DNA from: Acetobacter lambici
Lineage (GTDB): Bacteria; Pseudomonadota; Alphaproteobacteria; Acetobacterales; Acetobacteraceae
DNA: 57,625 nucleotides
Assembly: GCF_011516885.1 (NCBI RefSeq)
Contig: NZ_WOTD01000016.1
Coordinates: 1-57,625, forward strand
Direction: 5' to 3'
The notes beneath the pieces were generated by a model. The model was not told the DNA's origin. It worked only from the letters and a program-made list of their open reading frames with translations, and did not search any database. Positions within the stretch are counted from its first letter, which is position 1. Each line of letters opens with the position of its first letter. Below are positions 24,781-33,940 of the stretch, piece after piece. Position numbers and translations under genes: made by a program.

Positions 24781-26502
24781 ATGAGTAACGAGAAAGCAGC
24801 AATACGTAACTGGACGCGCCTCCAGTCGCGTCTTGGTCGTCAGGCAGCACGATCAGTGGTTGGGTCCGGGCTGCTCTCCAGTCTTGCTGGTATTGGGCAG
24901 GCTTGGTGTGTGGCTGTTGTTCTTGGGCATGCCCTTGTGGGCTGGCATGCAGGTGGGCAGGGAGCCGGGTTTCCGGCTTGGCCTTTCCTGCTGTTTCCGG
25001 CTCTGGCCATTTTACGTGCTCTTTGCATGATTCAGGCAGATGTGGCAGCCGCAAGGGCTGGTATTGTCGCCCGCAGGCGTTTGCGGGGGGAGGTCATGGC
25101 GTCCATTCTGGCTGGTGGTCCTGCCCTTCTGCGCCGTACGCATAGCGGTGTACTGGCTTCTGTTGTTGTGGACCGCATAGAAGCGCTGGATGGCTTTTTT
25201 GGCCGCTGGGTGCCTGCCTCCGTTCTGTGGATGGCTGCTCCGCTTGTTATTTTGCTTCCTGTTGGCATTTTGCAGCCGCGTGCAGCTGTTATTCTGGGGC
25301 TGTGCGGTATTGCGGTGCCTGTCGGGCAGGCTGTGTTTGGTATTGGTGCGGCCGTAGCCTCACGCAACCAGTTCCTGGCCATGACCCGCCTTCAGGCGCG
25401 CTTTCTGGACCGTATCAAAGGTATCGCCACCATTGTTCTGGCTGGCCGGACAGAGGATGAAACGCGCCGTCTGGGTGATGCCGCAGAAGAACTGCGTGTG
25501 CGCACCATGAAGGTGCTGCGGGTTGCATTTCTCTCCTCCGCGTCAATCGACTGCGCCATGGTTGTCGCGTTTATTCTGCTTGCGGTGCTTGATGGGCGGC
25601 AGGCGCTGGCCATGCAGGCAAGTGGTCCTTCTCCCGCATTGCAGCAGACTGTGATTGCCAGTCTGTTTGCCCTGCTGGCCGTGCCGGAATTTTTTGCTCC
25701 CCTGCGTAGTTTTGCTCTGGCCTATCAGGACCGGGCACATGCGCAGGGCGCTGCGACCGCCATACTGGACCTGCCCGAAGTCACGGAGCGGCCAGTGCTG
25801 GATGGGGCCAGAACCGTTAGCGCCAACGGCGTGATGGTGGCGTTTGATGATGTAGGCTTTACGTGGGATCCCGCACGCGGTGCTGCGCTCGAACATGTCA
25901 GTTTTACCGTGCCTGCGGGGGAAACGCTGGTGCTGGCAGGCCCTTCGGGTGCGGGTAAGTCGACTATTATGGAACTGCTGCTGGGCTTTATTACGCCCCA
26001 GAGCGGGCGCGTCCTGTTCAATGGCGCTCCCTTGCAGAGCATCGTGCCCGATGCGCTCTCACGCGTGGTATCATGGATCGGGCAAAAACCCGTGTTGTTT
26101 GCGGGGTCACTGCGCGACAACATTCTGTTCGCCAAACCCGATGCAGATGAGCGGGAACTGGCCAGTGCCCTGCGTTCTGCCGCAGTGGACGAGTTTTTGC
26201 CAACCCTGCCCGACGGGCTGGATACACAGATCGGCGAAGGTGGGTTTGGCCTTTCTGGCGGTCAGGCGCAGCGTATTGCCATTGCCCGTGCCTACCTGAA
26301 AAACGCGCCGGTTCTGTTGCTGGACGAACCCACGGCGCATCTGGACCCCGCAACCGAAAAAAGCGTTTTTGAAAGCCTGCAACGGCTTGCCGTTGGCCGC
26401 ACGGTTATTCTGGCAACACATTCGGCAGCCGCCCATATGTTCAAGGGGCGGCGGATAGACCTGCAAAACGGGCGTGTGATCAATCGGCAGGGGGCCGCCT
26501 GA
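24781..26502 (+). CDS. cydD: CydD, thiol reductant ABC exporter subunit
   Basis: CydDC exports cysteine or glutathione to the periplasm and is needed for haem insertion into cytochrome bd. This 573-residue half-transporter has an N-terminal membrane domain with about six segments (to about residue 330) and a C-terminal ATPase with Walker A GPSGAGKS (387-394), signature LSGGQAQRIAIARAYL near 491 and Walker B PVLLLDEPTAHLD. The membrane domain has the CydD-type RRRLRGEVMASILAGGPALL and VDRIEALDGFFGRWVPA segments. cydC follows after one base. The oxidase genes cydAB are not in the window. Confidence 0.92.
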   Translation: MSNEKAAIRNWTRLQSRLGRQAARSVVGSGLLSSLAGIGQAWCVAVVLGHALVGWHAGGQGAGFPAWPFLLFPALAILRALCMIQADVAAARAGIVARRRLRGEVMASILAGGPALLRRTHSGVLASVVVDRIEALDGFFGRWVPASVLWMAAPLVILLPVGILQPRAAVILGLCGIAVPVGQAVFGIGAAVASRNQFLAMTRLQARFLDRIKGIATIVLAGRTEDETRRLGDAAEELRVRTMKVLRVAFLSSASIDCAMVVAFILLAVLDGRQALAMQASGPSPALQQTVIASLFALLAVPEFFAPLRSFALAYQDRAHAQGAATAILDLPEVTERPVLDGARTVSANGVMVAFDDVGFTWDPARGAALEHVSFTVPAGETLVLAGPSGAGKSTIMELLLGFITPQSGRVLFNGAPLQSIVPDALSRVVSWIGQKPVLFAGSLRDNILFAKPDADERELASALRSAAVDEFLPTLPDGLDTQIGEGGFGLSGGQAQRIAIARAYLKNAPVLLLDEPTAHLDPATEKSVFESLQRLAVGRTVILATHSAAAHMFKGRRIDLQNGRVINRQGAA

Positions 26503-26503
26503 C

Positions 26504-28237
26504 ATGGCAACGCAAGATCAGACAACTGCCGCGCAAACCAATGTGCCGCCTGTTGTAACCGCGCCCCAGTCTTCCACCAGATTTACGGACTGGCAGGCCA
26601 TATGCGTGATTTTTGGCCTGTGGCGTAGGCAGGGTGTGCGCCTGATCGTTGGCGCATTGCTGGCGCTTGCGGCATTGGCTTGCGGGCTTGCACTTATGCA
26701 GGTGTCCGGCTTGCGGCTCGCCGAGTGTGTTCTGGGGGAGTTGGTTGTAACAACCACGTTGCTGCGCTGGGTAGGTGCGGGGCGTGTGACGTTGCGTTAT
26801 GCCGAGCGGTTGTTTGCGCATGATGCCATGTTCCGTGCGCTGGCAGACCTACGGGTGTGGTTTTTCCATTCCCTTGCGCATGGTGCCGCAGCGGGGTTGG
26901 GGTTCCGTCGGGCTGGGGATATGCTCTCCCGTCTGGTGTCGGACATTGGTGCGCTGGATGGGCTTTACCTGCGCATTGTGGTGCCGCTAGCCTGCGCATG
27001 CCTTACCTTTCCGGCGCTGTTGGTTATTGTTGGGCGGCAGAGCCTTGTGCTGGGGCTGGCTGTTGGGCTGCTGTTCGCCTGCGCCTCTTTTGTGGTGCCG
27101 TGGCTGATTGCACGGTCGGGGCAGAAGGCGGCCGAGCAGTCGGCGCATCTGCTGGCGCATTTACGTATTTCCGTGCTTGATCTGGTTGGTGGCCTGCGCG
27201 AAATCCGTGCTTTTGGCGCGGAAGGGCGGATGCTTACCCGTGTTCAGGCAGCGGATGCGGCTTTGCTGCAAGGGCAGATGGCAGTTGCCCGCCGTGCGGC
27301 TTTTGCCAACGCTCTGGCTTTTCTGTTCGGACAGATCGCCATATTTCTGGTGCTGTTGGCCATTGGTGGCATTCTGTTCCCCAAGCTGGGTGCGCTCGAA
27401 GGGGTAAGCATACTCTTCCTGAGTGTGGCGGCGTTTGAAAGTGCTGTTACTCTTACGCGTGCTGGGTTGCAGGCTGGCATTATGGGTGCTTCGGCCCGTC
27501 GGGTGGTGGAAATGGCGGTAAAGCCCTCCGTTGCCCGCGCGCAGGCTGCTCAGCAGGATGCGCCTGCCAACACCAGTATTCGTCTGGATAATGTGCGCTT
27601 CCGCTGGGCTGAAGACAGACCGTGGGTTTTAAAAGGACTTACACTGGATATTCCCGCAGGGAGTCGGGTGGCCATTCTGGGGCCATCAGGGGCTGGCAAA
27701 TCCAGTCTGGCGGCTCTGCTGCTACGCGCTGCCAGCCCGCAGAGCGGGCATATTCTGCTGGGTGGAGAGGATATCACCACCATTCGCCCTGAGTCCGTGC
27801 GGAGCAAAATGGCTTGGCTCTCACAGGCAACACATCTGTTTGATGATACCATTCGCGCCAATCTTCTGCTCGGCCGCCCCGATGCCTCGGAAGAGGATAT
27901 GTGGAACGCGCTTGATCAGGCTGCTGTGTCTGATGTGGTGCGGTCCCTGCCTGAAGGGCTGGATACATGGGTGGGCGAGGGAGGTATCCGCCTGTCTGGT
28001 GGGCAGGGGCGGCGTATTGCTCTGGCGCGCACGCTGCTGGCGCCCGCCCCCATTCTTATTCTGGACGAACCCGCCACCGGGCTGGACGCGCAGACAGAGC
28101 AGGAGTTCCTGCGGACGTTGAATAGCGTAACCGAGGGGCGTACCGTTATACTGATCGCCCACCGCCTGACCGGGGTGGAAAAGCTGGATCGCATCTGGCG
28201 TCTGTCCGACGGGGTGGCAAAAGCCGCTGCGGCTTAG
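26504..28237 (+). CDS. cydC: CydC, thiol reductant ABC exporter subunit
   Basis: Partner of CydD, 577 residues. The first 35 residues are a polar extension rich in Thr, Gln and Pro, then the membrane domain shows CydC hallmarks RYAERLFAHDAMFRALADLR and GDMLSRLVSDIGALDGLYLR. The ATPase has GPSGAGKS near 393, LSGGQGRRIALARTLL and ILDEPATGLDAQT. One base separates it from cydD. After its stop a weak inverted repeat CTGCTGG...CCAGCAG (28240-28267) without a T run may mark the transcript end. Confidence 0.92.
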   Translation: MATQDQTTAAQTNVPPVVTAPQSSTRFTDWQAICVIFGLWRRQGVRLIVGALLALAALACGLALMQVSGLRLAECVLGELVVTTTLLRWVGAGRVTLRYAERLFAHDAMFRALADLRVWFFHSLAHGAAAGLGFRRAGDMLSRLVSDIGALDGLYLRIVVPLACACLTFPALLVIVGRQSLVLGLAVGLLFACASFVVPWLIARSGQKAAEQSAHLLAHLRISVLDLVGGLREIRAFGAEGRMLTRVQAADAALLQGQMAVARRAAFANALAFLFGQIAIFLVLLAIGGILFPKLGALEGVSILFLSVAAFESAVTLTRAGLQAGIMGASARRVVEMAVKPSVARAQAAQQDAPANTSIRLDNVRFRWAEDRPWVLKGLTLDIPAGSRVAILGPSGAGKSSLAALLLRAASPQSGHILLGGEDITTIRPESVRSKMAWLSQATHLFDDTIRANLLLGRPDASEEDMWNALDQAAVSDVVRSLPEGLDTWVGEGGIRLSGGQGRRIALARTLLAPAPILILDEPATGLDAQTEQEFLRTLNSVTEGRTVILIAHRLTGVEKLDRIWRLSDGVAKAAAA

Positions 28238-28323
28238 GCCTGCTGGAATCGTTATTGACGCCAGCAGCCGGGAGGGGCACCAAATAAAATGGTTCTGTTT
28301 TGATAATTATAGGAATGACCATT

Positions 28324-28701
28324 ATGCGCCGCCTATTTTCAGTTGCCTGCCTCAGCCTGCTGGCTGCCTGTGCAAGTCAGGCTCCTCGCAAATATATTGT
28401 GTTTTTTTCCAATCAGTCTGCCGAGCTTGATCAGGCCGGGCAGGACGTGGTGGCGCAGGTCGCACAGGAAGCGGACAAGCACCCCTCCCGCGTTGTGCGG
28501 GTTGAAGGCTATGCCGGGGCAGGCAAGGACCTCTCCGCCGATGCTCTTGTTGCAATCCAGCGCGCCAAGGCCGTGACCGCCAAACTACAGGAAGATGGAG
28601 TGCGCGCCGACCGTATTGTGGAAACACCCCGCGCGCCGTCCAATATGGAAGGGATGGTCGTTGGCTCCCGCCGTGTAGAGATTGAACTGACAAGCCCCTG
28701 A
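28324..28701 (+). CDS. OmpA-family outer-membrane lipoprotein
   Basis: A 125-residue protein with a lipoprotein signal MRRLFSVACLSLLAAC; the lipobox LAAC places the acylated Cys at residue 16. The rest is a diverged OmpA-like peptidoglycan-associated domain (KYIVFFSNQSAELDQAGQDV, VVRVEGYAGAG, AIQRAKAVTAKLQEDGV, GSRRVEIEL). I chose ATG 28324 because TAGGA lies nine bases upstream and the signal peptide begins there; earlier in-frame starts add five to eight apolar residues. It likely anchors the outer membrane to the wall. Five bases separate it from recQ. Confidence 0.82.
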   Translation: MRRLFSVACLSLLAACASQAPRKYIVFFSNQSAELDQAGQDVVAQVAQEADKHPSRVVRVEGYAGAGKDLSADALVAIQRAKAVTAKLQEDGVRADRIVETPRAPSNMEGMVVGSRRVEIELTSP

Positions 28702-28706
28702 ACACG

Positions 28707-30626
28707 ATGGAGGGAACAGAGCCTGCATTCACCGACATTCCTCCGTATGAGCCGCCTTTAGGCCCACCGGAGGACATGGGGTTTTCAGTGCCGCCGCGTG
28801 ACCGGTTTTGTAACCGGTCCGTGCTGGAGGTTTTGCAGGCTGTTTTCGGGTTTCCGGGTTTTCGGAGTTTGCAGGCGCAGGCGGTTGAATGCGCCATGCA
28901 GGGGCAGGACGCCCTTGTGCTCATGCCCACGGGCGGGGGTAAAAGTGTCTGCTACCAGATCCCGGCTTTGTGCCGACCGGGCATGGGGCTGGTGATCTCT
29001 CCGCTTATTGCGTTGATGGATGATCAGGTGGCGGGGCTCAGGCAGCTTGGGGTTAATGCCGCCGCCCTGCATTCTGAACTGGATGAAAACGAATCTGCCC
29101 AGATCAGGTCCGATCTGGCCAATGGACGTGTGGACCTGCTTTACATTTCGCCCGAACGGCTTTTGTCTTCAGGCACACTTGACCGCCTTACGCGTATTCC
29201 ACTCTCCATTATTGCCATAGATGAAGCGCATTGTATTTCGGCCTGGGGGCATGAGTTCCGGCCGGAATATCGTGCCCTTACCGCACTGCCACGGCATTTT
29301 CCCAATGTGCCCCGCCTGGCCCTGACTGCCACAGCGGATGAACGCACGCGTGATGATATTCTGGCAGCACTGGACATGCCACATGCGCATGTTCTGGTCT
29401 CCAGCTTCCATCGGCCGAACCTTAATATTGCTGTCCAACCCAAGGGTTCGGAGCTTAAACAACTGCTTGTGGCGCTGGAGCGCTACAGGGATGACGCCGC
29501 CATTGTCTATTGTGGCAGTCGCGCCAGAACCGAGCGTATAGCGGCCTCCCTGCGCGAGCGGGGGTGGCCCGCTCTTGCATACCATGCCGGATTATCTCCC
29601 GTGGAAAAGCGCGCGGCGTTGCTGCGTTTTCGCTCTGGTGAGCCATTGGTTATTGTCGCCACGGTTGCATTTGGCATGGGCATAGACCGGCCAGATGTGC
29701 GTGCCGTTGTGCATCTGGACATGCCATCCTCCCCCGAGGCGTATTACCAGCAGATAGGCCGGGCCGGGCGCGATGGCCTGCCGTCCGATACGGTGCTGCT
29801 CTACGGTGGGGAGGATATAGCCCGCGCGCGTTACTGGCTGGACCAGTCTGCCGCCCCCGATAATGAAAAACGAATCATGCGCAGCCGTCTGGAGGCCATG
29901 ATCGCGTTTACGGAAACAACAGGCTGCCGCACTCAGGCATTGCTGAACTGCTTTGGCGAGGAACTGGAACAAGCCTGCGGCCATTGCGATAACTGCCGCC
30001 ACCCCGTTCTTACGTTTGATGGTACGGAAGCAGCCCGGAAGCTGCTGTCCGCTGTGTACCGCACGGGGGAAAGTTTTGGCGCACTGCACGTTATTGCCGT
30101 TCTGCGCGCCAAACAGACAGATGGCATAAGCCGCCACGGGCATGACAAACTCTCGGTCTGGGGAATAGGGCAGGACAGGAGCGAGCAGTTCTGGCGCGGC
30201 GTTGTACGTCAGCTTATTGCCCGTGGCGCACTGCGCATAGAGGGGCAATACGGTGGGCTGCGGCTGAACCCCGATATTGCCCGCCCGATCTTGCGGGGGG
30301 AGGAAAGCGTTGCCCTGCGGGCCGATCCGGTTGTGGAGCATGGCGGAAATGCTGGCTCTGGCCGGGGGCAGAGGCAATCGGTAGCACTTGATCTGCCAGA
30401 GGACCGGCAGGCTCTGTTTGAAGCATTGCGCAAATGGCGGCGGGAGGAAGCAAAAGAGCAGGAAATCCCGCCTTATGTCATCTTCCATGATTCGGTCCTG
30501 AAGGATATCGCGCTCGAAAAACCCGATGATCTGGACACGTTGGGTGAGATCAAAGGCGTAGGCCGCTCCAAGCTGGAACGTTATGGCGAGGCCGTTCTGG
30601 CGGTTATAGAGGCGGAACCGGCATGA
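28707..30626 (+). CDS. recQ: ATP-dependent DNA helicase RecQ
   Basis: A 639-residue 3'-5' helicase with the full RecQ layout. After a 30-residue unconserved N-terminus come helicase motif I (MPTGGGKS, 73-80), DEAH at about 172 in AIDEAHCISAWGHEFRPEY, the second RecA domain with GFGMGIDRP-like GMGIDRPDVRAVVH and QQIGRAGRDG, the zinc-binding region (CFGEELEQACGHCDNC), an RQC winged helix and a C-terminal HRDC domain (FEALRKWRREEAKEQEIPPY). It acts in recombination and replication-fork repair. Its stop overlaps the glpR start by four bases. Confidence 0.95.
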   Translation: MEGTEPAFTDIPPYEPPLGPPEDMGFSVPPRDRFCNRSVLEVLQAVFGFPGFRSLQAQAVECAMQGQDALVLMPTGGGKSVCYQIPALCRPGMGLVISPLIALMDDQVAGLRQLGVNAAALHSELDENESAQIRSDLANGRVDLLYISPERLLSSGTLDRLTRIPLSIIAIDEAHCISAWGHEFRPEYRALTALPRHFPNVPRLALTATADERTRDDILAALDMPHAHVLVSSFHRPNLNIAVQPKGSELKQLLVALERYRDDAAIVYCGSRARTERIAASLRERGWPALAYHAGLSPVEKRAALLRFRSGEPLVIVATVAFGMGIDRPDVRAVVHLDMPSSPEAYYQQIGRAGRDGLPSDTVLLYGGEDIARARYWLDQSAAPDNEKRIMRSRLEAMIAFTETTGCRTQALLNCFGEELEQACGHCDNCRHPVLTFDGTEAARKLLSAVYRTGESFGALHVIAVLRAKQTDGISRHGHDKLSVWGIGQDRSEQFWRGVVRQLIARGALRIEGQYGGLRLNPDIARPILRGEESVALRADPVVEHGGNAGSGRGQRQSVALDLPEDRQALFEALRKWRREEAKEQEIPPYVIFHDSVLKDIALEKPDDLDTLGEIKGVGRSKLERYGEAVLAVIEAEPA

Positions 30627-31405
30627 GCAATGCTCTGGAACGGCGGCGCAGGCATATTCTGCGGCTGGTCAACCAGCATGGTTACGTTGCGAGCGAGGAA
30701 CTGGCGCGGGAGTTGGGCGTAACTGTCCAGACCGTGCGTCGGGATGTGAACATTATGGCCGGGCAGGGGCTTCTGGCCCGCCATCACGGTGGGGCGAGCA
30801 GTCTCTCGCCTGCTGAAAATATTGCCTATTCCGATCGCCAGATCCTGCATTTGCAGGAAAAGGAAGCCATAGGGCGCGAAGCCGCAAAGGCGATTCCTGA
30901 TGGAGCCTCCCTATTTATCAACATTGGCACCACAACAGAGGCTTTTGCCCGGTCGTTGCGTACCCATCGCACTTTGCGGGTGATCACCAACAACATTCAC
31001 GTGGCAACTCTGCTGGCCCCAGCACCTGAATGTAGCTTAATTATTACGGGTGGTAGCGTGCGGCTGCGCGATGGTGGCATTGTTGGCCCCGCTGCCGCCG
31101 CCATGATTGAGCAGTACCGGGCGGATTTTGGCGTGATCGGCATTTCCGGCATTGATGCGGATGGCACATTGCTGGACTTTGATGCGGATGAAATTAATGC
31201 CGCGCAAGCCATTATGCGCAATGCCAGAACCGTTTTTTTGCTGGCGGACCATACCAAGTTCTTGCGCAGGCCCATGGCGCGGGTGGGGCATATATCCCAG
31301 ATCAATGCGTTTTTTACGGATCAGATGCCCCCTCCGGGCATTCGTGCCATTTTGCGTGAGCATGACGTGGATTTGCATGTTATTGGCACGCAGGAATGTT
31401 CGTAA
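30623..31405 (+). CDS. glpR: GlpR, DeoR-family repressor of glycerol genes
   Basis: A 260-residue DeoR-type regulator. The winged helix (residues 1-60) contains RRRHILRLVNQHGYVASEEL and ELGVTVQTVRRDVNIMAGQG, the DeoR signature; the C-terminal sugar-phosphate sensor has INIGTTTEAFARSL and GISGIDADGTLLDFD. Repression relieved by glycerol-3-phosphate is the known role of GlpR. It overlaps recQ by four bases and precedes glpD by 103 bases, where an operator-like palindrome lies. Translational coupling to recQ is odd and may be incidental. Confidence 0.9.
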   Translation: MSNALERRRRHILRLVNQHGYVASEELARELGVTVQTVRRDVNIMAGQGLLARHHGGASSLSPAENIAYSDRQILHLQEKEAIGREAAKAIPDGASLFINIGTTTEAFARSLRTHRTLRVITNNIHVATLLAPAPECSLIITGGSVRLRDGGIVGPAAAAMIEQYRADFGVIGISGIDADGTLLDFDADEINAAQAIMRNARTVFLLADHTKFLRRPMARVGHISQINAFFTDQMPPPGIRAILREHDVDLHVIGTQECS

Positions 31406-31467
31406 AAGAAACATGATGGTTCAAAAAATCTCTTCTGGCGGGGACGGTGACCATAGTTCTTGCGTTC

Positions 31468-31494
31468 TGTTTTCGAATTCGAATAAAACGAACA
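31468..31494 (+). promoter_or_regulatory. Probable GlpR operator overlapping the glpD promoter
   Basis: An inverted repeat with outer arms TGTTTTCG (31468-31475) and CGAACA (31489-31494) encloses a perfect 12-base palindrome TTCGAATTCGAA (31472-31483). The TTCG/CGAA and TGTT/AACA arms resemble known GlpR sites. It falls 15-40 bases upstream of glpD, covering a possible -35 TTGCGT at 31460 and an AT-rich -10 region near 31482-31488. Binding by GlpR is inferred. Confidence 0.65.
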
Positions 31495-31508
31495 AAGCCT
31501 TCGTATAG

Positions 31509-33044
31509 ATGGAACCGATAAAAACCATGTCAGCACCTGCATCATCCGAGCGTATCTATGACCTTCTTGTCGTCGGGGGGGGCGTTAACGGCACCGGCAT
31601 TGCGCGTGACGCCTGCGGGCGCGGCGCGTCTGTCCTGCTGGTCGAGCAGGATGATCTGGCAAGCTATACCTCCTCTTCCAGCACCAAGCTGATCCACGGT
31701 GGTTTGCGGTATCTGGAATATTATGAGTTCCGCCTTGTGCGCGAAGCGCTGATGGAGCGTGAACGCCTGCTGACCATGGCCCCCCATATTATGTGGCCAC
31801 TACGGTTTGTGCTGCCCCACTCCAAGCTGGTTCGTCCTGCGTGGATGCTCAAAGCCGGTCTGTTTTTGTATGACCATCTGGCATCCAACATGACGTTGCC
31901 TAAATCCATTGGTGTGGATTTTCGCAAGCATTCATCCGGTCGTGCGCTCAAACCCGAATATACCAAAGGCTTCATCTATTCCGATGGCTGGGTGCAGGAT
32001 AGCCGCCTGGTTGTGCTGAACGCCATGGACGCAGCCGAGCGTGGGGCGGATGTGCGCGTGCGCACACGCCTTATTGCGGCGCAGCGCGTGAACGGGCAGT
32101 GGGTGGCAACGCTGGAAAACCGCGCGACAGGCGAGACGCAGACCGTGCGTGCCAAGGCGATGGTCAATGCGGCTGGCCCGTGGGTTGCGCGCCTGCTGGC
32201 CGACACGCTCAAAATTCCTAATTCCAAATCCGTGCGGTTGGTCAAGGGGAGCCATATTATTGTCCCGCGTGTGTACGAGGGGCCGCAGGCTTACATTTTC
32301 CAGAACCCGGACAAGCGGATTGTTTTTGCCATTCCTTACGAACAGAAGTTCACCCTGATCGGCACCACGGATATTCCGTGGAAGGAAGAGCCGGGCAAGG
32401 TTGGCATTGCGCCAGATGAAGTGACCTATCTGTGCGAGAGCGTGAACCGCTACCTCAATGTTCAGGTTCACGAAAGCGATGTGGTGTGGAGTTACGCAGG
32501 ACTGCGCCCGCTGTATGACGATGCATCGGCCAACGCTTCCGCTGTAACGCGCGATTACGTTCTGGATCTGGATACGCAGGATGGCGCGCCGCTGCTCTCC
32601 ATTTTTGGTGGCAAAATCACGACCTCCCGTAAACTGGCCGAGCATGCGCTGGAAAAGCTGGCCCCTGTTCTGCCAGCAGTGGGTGGTCAGAGCTGGACTG
32701 CAAGTGAGGTTCTGCCCGGTGGTGATATTGGCGAAGGCGGGTTTGATGGCGCATTGGCCCGTCTGCGCCGCGTGGCACCCTGGTTGCCAGAGGGGCTGGC
32801 CTGGCGCCTGATGCGTAACTACGGTAGCCGTGCATACGAAATTATCGGGCAGGCCGATGCCATGGAAGGTATGGGCGAACTGCTCGGTGGTGACCTGACG
32901 ACGGGAGAAGTCGATTACCTGATGGACCGGGAATGGGCTCGTACGGCAGAAGATGTTCTGTGGCGGCGTAGCAAGCTTGGTCTGCACCTGAATGACGCGG
33001 AAAAAACCCGTGTTGAAACCTATGTTCAGAAGAAAGCTGTCTGA
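31509..33044 (+). CDS. glpD: GlpD, FAD-dependent glycerol-3-phosphate dehydrogenase
   Basis: A 511-residue membrane-associated flavoenzyme that oxidises glycerol-3-phosphate to dihydroxyacetone phosphate and feeds electrons to ubiquinone. The FAD motif GGGVNGTGIARDA lies at 23-35, followed by SSSTKLIHGGLRYLEYYEF, the GTTDIPW segment and SIFGGKITTSRKLAEHALEK. The C-terminal domain (about 400-511) is the usual GlpD cap. ATG 31527 (six residues shorter) is an alternative start. First gene of glpD-glpF-glpK. Confidence 0.96.
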   Translation: MEPIKTMSAPASSERIYDLLVVGGGVNGTGIARDACGRGASVLLVEQDDLASYTSSSSTKLIHGGLRYLEYYEFRLVREALMERERLLTMAPHIMWPLRFVLPHSKLVRPAWMLKAGLFLYDHLASNMTLPKSIGVDFRKHSSGRALKPEYTKGFIYSDGWVQDSRLVVLNAMDAAERGADVRVRTRLIAAQRVNGQWVATLENRATGETQTVRAKAMVNAAGPWVARLLADTLKIPNSKSVRLVKGSHIIVPRVYEGPQAYIFQNPDKRIVFAIPYEQKFTLIGTTDIPWKEEPGKVGIAPDEVTYLCESVNRYLNVQVHESDVVWSYAGLRPLYDDASANASAVTRDYVLDLDTQDGAPLLSIFGGKITTSRKLAEHALEKLAPVLPAVGGQSWTASEVLPGGDIGEGGFDGALARLRRVAPWLPEGLAWRLMRNYGSRAYEIIGQADAMEGMGELLGGDLTTGEVDYLMDREWARTAEDVLWRRSKLGLHLNDAEKTRVETYVQKKAV

Positions 33045-33093
33045 TCTGTAAAACACCGCTTTCCGAACAAAAAAAATAAAAAGAGGAAAGATT

Positions 33094-33912
33094 ATGGATA
33101 AGGTAAGGAACTCACTGCTGGGCGAACTGATAGCCGAGTGTCTGGCTGTGCTGATCATCATTCTTGTGGGTGATTCAGTGGCGGCGATGTACTCGCTGTA
33201 TGACCCCAGCCCCTACCAGCTCTCCTACTGGGGGGTTGCCATTACGTGGGGGCTGGGTGTGACCCTTGCCATTTACGTAACGGGGGCTGTTTCGGGCACC
33301 CATGCCAACCCTGCGGTAACGCTGGCATTGGCCTGCTACCGTGGTTTTGCATGGCGCAAGGTTCTCCCTTACTGGGTGGCGCAGGTTGTGGGGGGCTTTT
33401 TGGGGGCTTCCTTGGTGTATGCCCTGTATGGTTCGGTTATTGTGCATTACGCGCTGGCCCACCATCTGGACTTTGCCAACGATGGGGCGGCTGCGGGTGT
33501 GTTCTTTACCCATCCGGGTGAGTTTGTAACGCCCCTGCATGCACTGCTGAACGAGACAATTCTGACCGCATTCCTCGTTCTTGGTATTTTTGCCGTGACC
33601 TGCCAGTACAATACGGCAGCCCCGCAGGCGAATTCCGGCGCATTGATTATTGGCCTGCTGGTTGCCATTATCGGTGCGTCCTCGGGTTATCTGGAAGGCT
33701 GGGCCATTAACCCCGCGCGTGACTTTGGACCGCGCCTGTTCTGCTTTGTGGCAGGGTGGGGGCGCACGGCTCTGCCATCTCCCCAGAATTACTGGTGGGT
33801 GCCTGTTGTTGGCCCGCTTGCGGGCGGTGTTATTGGCGCCACAATCTATCAGACGCTGCTGCGTCCGTTCATGCCCGCTCTGGGCCGCCACTCCACTCCT
33901 GCGGCAGACTGA
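33094..33912 (+). CDS. glpF: GlpF glycerol facilitator (aquaglyceroporin)
   Basis: A 272-residue MIP-family channel with six membrane segments and two half-helices marked by NPA near residue 72 (SGTHANPAVTLALA) and near 206 (EGWAINPARDFGPRLF); the Asp after the second NPAR is typical of glycerol-conducting members. AGAGGAAAG lies just ahead of ATG 33094. A partial TTCCGAACA half-site at about 33061-33069 resembles one arm of the operator before glpD. Sits between glpD and glpK. Confidence 0.96.
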   Translation: MDKVRNSLLGELIAECLAVLIIILVGDSVAAMYSLYDPSPYQLSYWGVAITWGLGVTLAIYVTGAVSGTHANPAVTLALACYRGFAWRKVLPYWVAQVVGGFLGASLVYALYGSVIVHYALAHHLDFANDGAAAGVFFTHPGEFVTPLHALLNETILTAFLVLGIFAVTCQYNTAAPQANSGALIIGLLVAIIGASSGYLEGWAINPARDFGPRLFCFVAGWGRTALPSPQNYWWVPVVGPLAGGVIGATIYQTLLRPFMPALGRHSTPAAD

Positions 33913-33940
33913 CTGCTCAGAATAAGAAGGGATATTCCCC

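Noticed and set aside
31932..33161. About 400-codon open frame antisense to glpD.
   Set aside because: glpD is unambiguous on the other strand; the antisense translation shows no family motifs and no ribosome-binding site.
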